Shown piece by piece: positions 56,841 to 64,000 of a stretch of DNA of 64,000 nt. The notes beneath the pieces are model-generated. The model ran no database searches. It saw nothing but the letters and a program-made list of their open reading frames with translations, and was not told where the DNA came from. This DNA comes from Eucommia ulmoides (lineage: Eukaryota; Streptophyta; Magnoliopsida; Garryales; Eucommiaceae): the NCBI GenBank assembly GCA_016647705.1, contig CM028335.1, forward strand, positions 9,376,905 to 9,440,904. Direction: 5' to 3'. The translations under genes and the position numbers were made by a program. Within the stretch, counting starts at the first letter, position 1. Each line of letters opens with the position of its first letter.

Positions 56841-57339
56841 CATTGCACATAACCAGCTCGCTAACGAACGAACACAAATGACGAAAGAGAGAATTTGAAT
56901 TAGCCGAGAGATGAGTGAAATTGACGCAGAGAATGAGCTGAAATTAAACCGAGATTTTACACGAATTAGATGGTTACGGTGGAGTTTCGGGATCCAGAGA
57001 AGCAGAAGCTTTTGGGGGAAATCGATTCCAGTCTTGTGACAGAGGAGGAGGGTTCTAGGGTTTGGAGGGAGCTCCATGTTTTTTGGATGAAAAAATGGAG
57101 GGGAGAGAAGGAGGGCGAAATTGAAGGGGACAGATGGGTATTGTCTGTGGCGCACGCGTGTGGGTGAATTGAGCCTTCTTCGAATGATGGGTTCATCTCT
57201 CTCATCATGTGAGTAAATTTTACAAACACCTGGAGGGCGTGAAGGTCGTTCATTGCCCAACTGATTTAAACTGTAGCAGGACCCGCTTTCATCTTATTCT
57301 CACTCTCAAAATTACATAATCATGTTTTGTAAATACTTT
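56841..57339 (-). promoter_or_regulatory. ABCG leader/proximal promoter, copy 2
   Basis: It matches 27510-28038 base for base over long stretches from CATTGCACATAACC to AAATACTTT, in the same orientation, with small gaps (copy 2 lacks a CTCTTTGTCT stretch and part of the CCCTCTTTCGTT region). It holds no ABCG coding sequence, since the first coding base of the gene is 100 bp before copy 1 begins. If active it would drive transcription on - into the Mutator remnant and the retroelement nest. Confidence 0.9.
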
Positions 57340-58317
57340 ACGATTTCCAACATTTTGAAAATAATTTAGAACTATTTTATAAATTTTTAAAAATATCAAA
57401 AACAATTAAAAGTATTGACTCTTATTCACTCCCATAAAATTATTTTCACTATCATCCCGTCGGTCACTTTTACCTTTTGGCCACCGTACATTTTAAAACC
57501 AAACGTGTTTCTTATTTTTGTTCTCATGAATTAAAGGAAAGAATTTCAGAAAAATAATTGTTACCAAATTTATTTTTATTTTTAGAATATTGCAGAACGG
57601 AAATAAAATTTTCATCTCATTTTCTCCTAATTTATTAAAAATAAAAACAAAAAATGAGAACACTAACCAAACGGCTCCTCACTTTGACAAAAATAAAAAA
57701 TAAAAAATTATAATATTATTATTCACTTTGGATCCCTAAATTTTGAATATGGGTTCAATTTTTGCCACAATAATTTTGCATACTCCATACCAACTCTCAA
57801 CCTTTCAAATAAGAAAATTAGTAGATGATCATTGAACCAGAGCCACTTTATCCCTTTATCATTATACAAATTTTTATCCTTAGTCTTTTTTTATTTCAAT
57901 TTATATCCATTTTTTAAGTTAAATTATTTTTTGTTATTTAACCACGCAGTGCAATATACTTATGATATTAAATACAAACTACATTGAGTTTATAATAAAC
58001 AAGTTAAATTTAATGTAATTTATATTAAACAATTCAATACAAAAATTAAAATTTTAAAAAGTCAAAAATTAATAAGTAAATTATTTTTAATATAATGGAA
58101 TTATTTTCTCTTGAAAGAGTCATTAATCACCAAATCTCCTCCTTTTACAACCATAAAAAATCTAGGGAATCTTGTTAAGAGGTCCCAAGACTCAAAAAAT
58201 AATTTTCTAAGGATCGTGCCATGTGTTAAAAAAATCACTGTTTCAAGACTCCGCAGAGTGATAGTTTTATGGAATGGGACCTTTCACCAAATTTTTCAAA
58301 AATCTACATAAAAAAAA
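57340..58317. other. AT-rich DNA, possibly the original ABCG upstream region
   Basis: No gene is seen. 57490-57680 has facing words (ACCAAACGTGTTT...TTTGTTCTCAT and the inverse of ATGAGAACACTAACCAAACG) suggesting a small MITE of the type seen in the ABCG introns. The rest is AT-rich and unremarkable. Confidence 0.4.
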
Positions 58318-60901
58318 AGGTTAATTACACTTTACCCCCTTTGGTTTGGCTCATTTGCACTTTACTCCCTGTAGTTCAAACATCGCCACTTACCCCCGTG
58401 TGGTTTGTGGACCTAAGTGCAACCCTCAGTACGTTAACGAAAATCGTGGAATGTCAATTTTACCCTTCTTTATATCTTAACACTTAGACGTTTCTTCCTC
58501 ATCAAAACCCTACCCACTTCTCATCTGAAGTTCTTAGCGTCTGCACCATCTTCTCACTTCCTCACCATTGTTCCTCACTTCTATACCGACGTTCCTTACT
58601 TTCTCACCGTCGTTCCACCAGATGATCGCAAAATCCTTCTATCTTTAAGACATTCATCACTTGTTCTCAATCTCGCTCTTCTTTCACGCAGATATGAGAA
58701 CCATAGGTAGTTCACCTCACAATACTTCCAAATTTGAGAACAATAACCCTAGATCGTTCTCCGATTGTTCGATTTTGCTCATTTTTCCAGTTCATTTTCC
58801 ATATTCCACGTTCATTTTGTTCATTTTGATCTCATATTCTTCGATTTCTTTTGTAGTTTACTCTAGATCCGAGAACGATAACAAGGTTTTGGAAGAATCG
58901 TGAAATATATGTTCGATTATTGAAGAGTGTTATAAGAAATCTACGATTTGCAGGGTTTCACTGTTGAAGGTAAAAAAAATTTGTATTTCCTTCGTGTTAA
59001 TTGATATTTTGAGTTTTAACGTTTCGAAAATGGGGGTTTTCATGTTCCGAAAATAGAGGTTTTCATGTTTCGAACTGGAACGACTTTTGAAATTTAGGGT
59101 ATTCATGTTCCTCGTTTTCATCTTCTGAACTGGAACGACTTTCGAAAGTTTTTTAACTGAACTTGTTTGACAAAATCAATATAAACTAGAGCTGATCTTC
59201 TGAATGTTTTTTATAGTGAAATTTAGGGTTTTCATACTTAGAATTTGATCTTGTTTGATTGAACTAAACTGTTCATGTGTAATGTGGGTTTGGCGAACAT
59301 GAATTACATGCAAATGTTTTTTGCGTTTGATTCCTAATCATTGATTATTGAATTCGATATGAAATGGTCCCCATTTTTCAATTAGATTTGTTTAGTAGGT
59401 CCCCTTGTTCCCCAACATTGGGGACAAGAACCAGATGAGAAGATGAAGCACAAGGGAGCAAGAAAAAGAGAAAGACAACCTATTCATTGGGTAAGTTTCT
59501 GGTGCAACAAATTACTTTTTTTTGACACGATCATAAAACATACTTTTAGACAAAAAAATTTAGCCATTATTATATTTGGACAAAAACCATACTTTTTGAG
59601 CACACATTTTGAGCACAAATTACTATGTTTGGACAAAAAAACACACTTTGTTAGCACAGAAAAAGGTCTTGAATTGGACAGTCTGTGGACAGTATTTTTT
59701 GGACAGCTAGAATTGGTATATTGTTGCCATTATTGTGTTGAGTGTTACTGTTGTAGGTTTTGACAACTAGAATTTTGGATAGCATTTTTTGGATAGCATT
59801 TTTTGGACAACGTTTGGATTGTGTAGACTATTTTTTTGGATAGTGTTTGGACTGTGTGGACAGGTAGAAAGGGTTGGATTTTGTCTTGGTGTTAATGTTG
59901 CAAGTTTGTAGTGTTTTTTTTTTTTTGGACAGTTGGGATTTTGCACAGGTTTTTTGTATTGTGTTTGGACAGTGTTTGAGTAGCTATTTTGAAGTATTTT
60001 GATGGCAAATTATGTAACTACATGATACATTATGTTTTTTTTTAATGGTTTAAATGTACTTATAGATGTACTTTGATATATTAAATTGGTATATTGTAGT
60101 GAAATTATGCAATTTGATATGTATCAGATAATCATTATTTTGAATTTCATGGATAATGGGTTAACAAACAAAAAGATGGATCATTCGAATTTCATTACTT
60201 CAAAGATTACACATTCATACATTCATTTCATTGCCATGAACATAGCTAAAATTCCAACAATAAACACACAAAACACAATTTTTTGAAAAATGACATGATT
60301 TGCTTCAATGATTTGAATCTTCACCTCTAATTTTTCCAATCATTTTTTAAGAAGAAAATAATCTTCATCACTAACTTCGTTAATTTTCTCTTTTCCTTTG
60401 AATGGAACTTGATCTTCATATCAACCCAAAAATGAGTTGCATCTTTTGTTACTATATCCGTAGTACCATTTTTTCTTTGAAGGTCTTTCACTTTCAACAA
60501 CTTTCAAGTTGGCTATTCAACCAGATTAGCATTTTTTTTCCAAAATCACTACCATAAACACTTGAAGAAGATATTAAAAATAAAAATATGAATTGTGGAT
60601 GAAAAAAATAAGTGAGAAGTGTTGGTTTTGTGCAAAAAAAATAAGTGAGAAGTATTGGAGTTATATAGAAAAATATGGAGGGTAAAATGGGAACAAGGAA
60701 AATGTATTTTGGAGGAAAAAACACAAAAAACATGTCCATCTTCGTTGCTGGCGCATGAGGCGCACATTTGTCAATTTTAACAGAAAATGTTAAATTTGCA
60801 CTTAGGCTCAAGACCACAGGGGGGTAAGTGGTGACGTTTGAACCACAGGGGAGTAAATTACAATTGAACCAAACCACAGGGGATAAAGTGTAATTAACCC
60901 T
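58318..60901. mobile_element. MULE-type DNA transposon with long terminal inverted repeats
   Basis: The left end GGTTAATTACACTTTACCCC and the right end (inverted AGGGTTAATTACACTTTATC) start inverted repeats that continue for about 130 bp with scattered differences, through words such as CACTTACCCCC and CCTAAGTGCAA. The flanks ATAAAAAAAA (58308-58317) and ATAAAAAATT (60902-60911) are a plausible 10-bp target duplication. The interior of 2.3 kb has no transposase, so it is non-autonomous, but it carries the decayed cargo gene at 60223-60473. It also has TTGGACAG-rich repetitive DNA at about 59540-59960. Confidence 0.8.
60223..60473 (-). pseudogene. Decayed GRF-zinc-finger-like cargo gene in the MULE
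   Basis: One - strand frame reads WYYGYSNKRCNSFLG, then DEDYFLLKK, a coiled-coil-like stretch (LEKLEVKIQIIEANHVIFQK) and a C-terminal membrane helix (VFCVFIVGILAMFMAMK) before a stop. Plant GRF-type proteins carried by such elements have the end of the zinc finger, a coiled coil and a terminal membrane helix in this order. Two in-frame stops interrupt it and the N-terminal zinc-binding part is not clear, so it is a relic. Confidence 0.45.
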
Positions 60902-62794
60902 ATAAAAAATTAAAAGGGAAACTTTAAGTTTAGAAGGACCTAGAAGGTTTAAAGGAGCTTGTATGAGCCCTCCTTAACGTATATATGTATTCAATAAATA
61001 TATTTGAAAAGAACAATCTCTTAAATTAATAAGTCTATGCATTCGATGAGAAATATAAGTGGCTTGGAAACCTTTTGTCCTTTCTAGGAACTCTCAAAAA
61101 TATGCATTTATTTATTTATAAATTTTATTTTATTTTGAAATCCATGTTATTACTAGCAAAATAATCAAAAAATACCTAAGTATTTCATGTGTAAATATTG
61201 AGAATTTACTAATATAAAATTAAACTTTTTTCAAATTTAACCATAATCATAAAATGAAACCAACAAATCAATATACTTGGTCTAAAAATGAATAATAATA
61301 AATACCAATGTTTATTTTATAAAATATTATAAATTTCTAAAATTTAAAAACACGAATTATTATTTAAACATCATATATTTTTACTTCAAAATGCATAAAA
61401 TTTTGATTCAAAGTGAAACATGAAATTAAAAATGAATACTTCATTTATAGCGTGTTTGCTACTCCATGCTTTGTAGACACGGGTGTGAAAAAACTTGAAC
61501 AAAAAAATATCTTTAATTTTTTTTATATGATTTCTTATAGAACATACACATGTTTTTATTAGAACATCAATAATAACTAACAATTAAACACCACCACCAA
61601 CTAACAACGTATATTACAAATACAACATAATCAATCCCCAAGAATGTAGATATTAAACAATTGAAATAATACCAAATACGGGTTAAATCAAAACAAAACC
61701 AAAGTGGAAAAAAAAAGGTTTATTGCCTATTTAAAACTTATTACTTCAACACTACATTTTGTACATGAAACAAAATAATCAGCAATTTAAAATTTAAAAT
61801 ATAATCCCATTAGACTTCTCTTCATTCCTTATTCTCCAAAAAAATGAAAAATCTGAAGAAAATACGTTCTAAAAAAATAAAATAAATCTAAATTGGGAGT
61901 CACTCATGTTTTTGGATAGTATAAATAAAACAGAAATATACATGCTAAGCAAATTGAATTTAGAAGAAAAATAAAGCATTAATAGTAAGAGTATTTAAGC
62001 ATACAACAAACACAATAAAGTTGAGAGTTCTTTGCAATTAAAACTCCGGATTCGATCTCGTTTAGTAATAAAATAAAATTAGTCAATTTACAACCTGATA
62101 GTCCCAAATCTAAAGTAGTTGTCTTCCCTATTCTACAAACAGATTAAAGTAGTAGAAAAATGTAAAATTATTTGACAACATATATAAGAAACGACAATAT
62201 AAATAATTATCTTAAAATAACACAGACAAAACCAAAACAAACTACAAACTATGAATTCAAAAAATCAAGAATTTCTTTAATGAACCAAAGCTAAGAAAAG
62301 GTATTGCAATTAATGGTCTTACCACAAAAAGAAAAAAAAATGGATTCGTCAAAGCTAATTTTTAAGCATCACCATCCAACATAACCATTGAAGTTCAATG
62401 CCATTGAAAATCTCAACTATTCATCTTCCTCGAATGCCAAATAGGCAGATGAAGACCTTATAGTAAGAACATTGATGGAGTTGTTATAGATGTCGGCTAA
62501 TCAAAACAAACTCTAAAAAACAAAATAAATTATTTAAATTTAAATAAAATATCTAAATAAAAGTTGCTAGCAATAACAAATCCAAATCATAAACTAAGAT
62601 ATAATACATACGAAAATAACGAATCGAAATATTAGATTCATAGTAAGTGAAGTAAATGATTATCTACCAATATCAGTGTAAAAGTTGCTCTTAATAATTT
62701 TTAATCATCTAACAATGATGATAAGGTAGATCTTCTAAACAATAATTTAATTTACTTTTTAAACAAAAAAAATATATCATATAAAATGAATTGA
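60902..62794. other. AT-rich intergenic DNA
   Basis: No gene, RNA gene or repeat end is recognised in this stretch of nearly 1.9 kb. A few short open frames on both strands have no family signature. Confidence 0.5.
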
Positions 62795-63083
62795 CACTAC
62801 AACAAAAATGACTTAATAGGACACTTTTTTGGAGACAATTCATAAATAATGTCCTTATAAAACCTTATTGAGACACTTACTCCTAGTGTCCTTATAATTT
62901 GCCCTAAAAAATAATATCTTTATAATATTTATTTAATAAGACACATTTTTAAAAATATATAATAAAAAATAAAAATATTATAAACAAATTTAATAGGACA
63001 CATATAAAAGTGCGGACTCAAAATTATTATATTTTTTAAAATAATAAAATAGACAAAAATAATTTCATTTTTATTGTCTAATT

Positions 63084-63086
<3 letters not shown>

Positions 63087-63141
<55 letters not shown>
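63087..63141. repeat. (AT)n microsatellite
   Basis: About 27 uninterrupted AT units inside the CACTA element. Confidence 0.95.
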
Positions 63142-63146
<5 letters not shown>

Positions 63147-63663
63147 GAGAGAAAAAGAGTTGAAAAAGAGTTTTAAGGGCACAAATAAAAATTTCATTTT
63201 TAATCTCTAATTAGAAAAGTATAATTATGAATCAAATTGAAAAAGAAGTATAAACTATTTGTATATATAATTATGAACTAAAGTGTTTTCAGACTTCTCT
63301 TCTATTTTATTTATTTTCATTTTGGTCCTCGGTAGTTTTAATTAAAAGAGTTTGACCTAAAATAGAAATATTAATTTTTAGATATACCTAAATGTAAATG
63401 CCTACTTTTTCATTTGGAGCTAGGCAGAACTCCTTGTTTCATTCAAACGCTTGAGCTACACTTGAGCTAGGCAGCTAGAAAAAGCTCGACTAGAAGCTCA
63501 ATCCATTCATCTTCGGAGCTCAATCCATTCATTAATTCATCGCTCAATCCATTCATTTTCAGAATCTTCACTTCTCTTCCAACTTCTCTTCTGACTTCTC
63601 AATCAATCGAAGAAAATAAATGAAGAAATTTTGAGAATCGACCGGAGCTTAATAGCGGATAAT

Positions 63664-64000
63664 CGTTCCAATAGATCCAATTTCTCAAGCAATCGATTCA
63701 ATCTTAGTTGTTCTTCTTCAAGCTCGGCTTCGGTTGCTGCCTTTCAGGTATGTTTATGTTTTAGGTTTAAGTTTTCTGCCATACCATAGAAATTTTCTGG
63801 TATAGCTTTGTAATTTTTACCTTTCAGCTTCGATTATTTCTAGAATTACTTAGTAATTTTCGCCACCGGATCTGGAATTAGGTGATTAAATAGATCCATT
63901 TCTTTTTTACTCTACTTTGATACATAAATTCAGCTGACTAATATAATTTTCTAGTATAGTTCCAATCGATCCAATTTCTCAAGCAATCGATTCAATCTCA
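63664..64000. repeat. Direct repeat in the CACTA leader region
   Basis: A word of about 41 bp beginning GTTCCAAT(A/C)GATCCAATTT and ending CGATTCAATCT occurs at 63666-63706 and again at 63959-63999, about 250 bp apart. Confidence 0.8.

Larger units (their letters stand above)
62795..64000 (+). mobile_element. Left end of a CACTA element, runs off the window
   Basis: It starts CACTACAACAAAAATGACTT, the terminal inverted repeat type of plant CACTA elements, followed by repeated subterminal words (GGACAC, GTGTCCTTAT, AAGACACA). Further in (about 63440-63750) is leader-like DNA with three GCTCAATCCATTCAT copies and a splice-donor-like CAG/GTATGT at about 63748. This could be the first non-coding exon of a transposase gene. 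The right end is not in the window. Confidence 0.6.

Noticed and set aside
56757-57260. 167-codon open frame on the - strand
   Set aside because: It is within the copy of the ABCG leader/promoter. The frame is not kept in copy 1 at 27510-28038, and no family is recognised.
60494-60877. 127-codon open frame on the - strand
   Set aside because: It overlaps the right terminal inverted repeat of the MULE. Its hydrophobic stretch comes from T-rich repeats, and the recognisable cargo is the frame at 60223-60473.

Overview
The window is nuclear DNA from a flowering plant, probably a eudicot. It is AT-rich, carries one intact intron-containing gene, and is otherwise crowded with plant-type transposable elements: Athila-like and Ogre/Tat-like Ty3 elements, a TRIM, MULEs, CACTA ends and hAT-like MITEs. 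Species cannot be told from the sequence. There are no rRNA genes, CRISPR arrays or bacterial features, and I found no tRNA gene.

Layout. 1-17,500 is mostly repeats: an edge-cut LTR, a solo LTR (2491-3814, target duplication GATGT), an unclassified LTR-like repeat (3857-6506), a Ty1/copia scrap, a 64-bp minisatellite, a broken P4-ATPase (ALA3-like) fragment, and a non-autonomous Athila-like element (10262-15374) lying inside a head-to-head pair of partial copies of the unclassified repeat. 17,750-19,560 looks like a spliced non-coding transcription unit on the + strand whose last exon folds into an imperfect hairpin of about 520 bp. 20,218-27,410 on the - strand is an intact 14-exon ABCG half-transporter gene of the ABCG24/ABCG28 type. 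Its exons sum to 3,237 nt (1,078 aa) with every splice phase closing. Its introns hold MITE-like insertions and a three-LTR TRIM.

28,139-56,840 is a nest. A Mutator-like element was split by an Ogre/Tat-like giant (29220-55767, target duplication GATAC). That giant was entered by a non-autonomous Athila-like element (32351-37790, TATAC) and by an Athila-like element with gag-pol and a third ORF (40116-52020, - strand, flanked by CCGAG). The latter was entered in turn by a solo LTR of its own family (41695-43235, CCTGA). All coding parts of these retroelements are old and broken. The whole nest is bracketed by two direct copies of the ABCG leader/proximal promoter (27510-28038 and 56841-57339). 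This suggests an unequal exchange that moved the gene's original upstream DNA about 29 kb away.

57,340-64,000 has AT-rich DNA, a second MULE (58318-60901) with long terminal inverted repeats and a decayed GRF-zinc-finger-like cargo gene, and the left end of a CACTA element running off the window. The points most worth a second look are the long hairpin locus, the duplicated ABCG promoter, a U3-like promoter module ahead of the third ORF in the Athila-like element, the arrays of perfect palindromes in the LTRs, and the conserved non-coding 3' tail shared by the three Athila-like elements.
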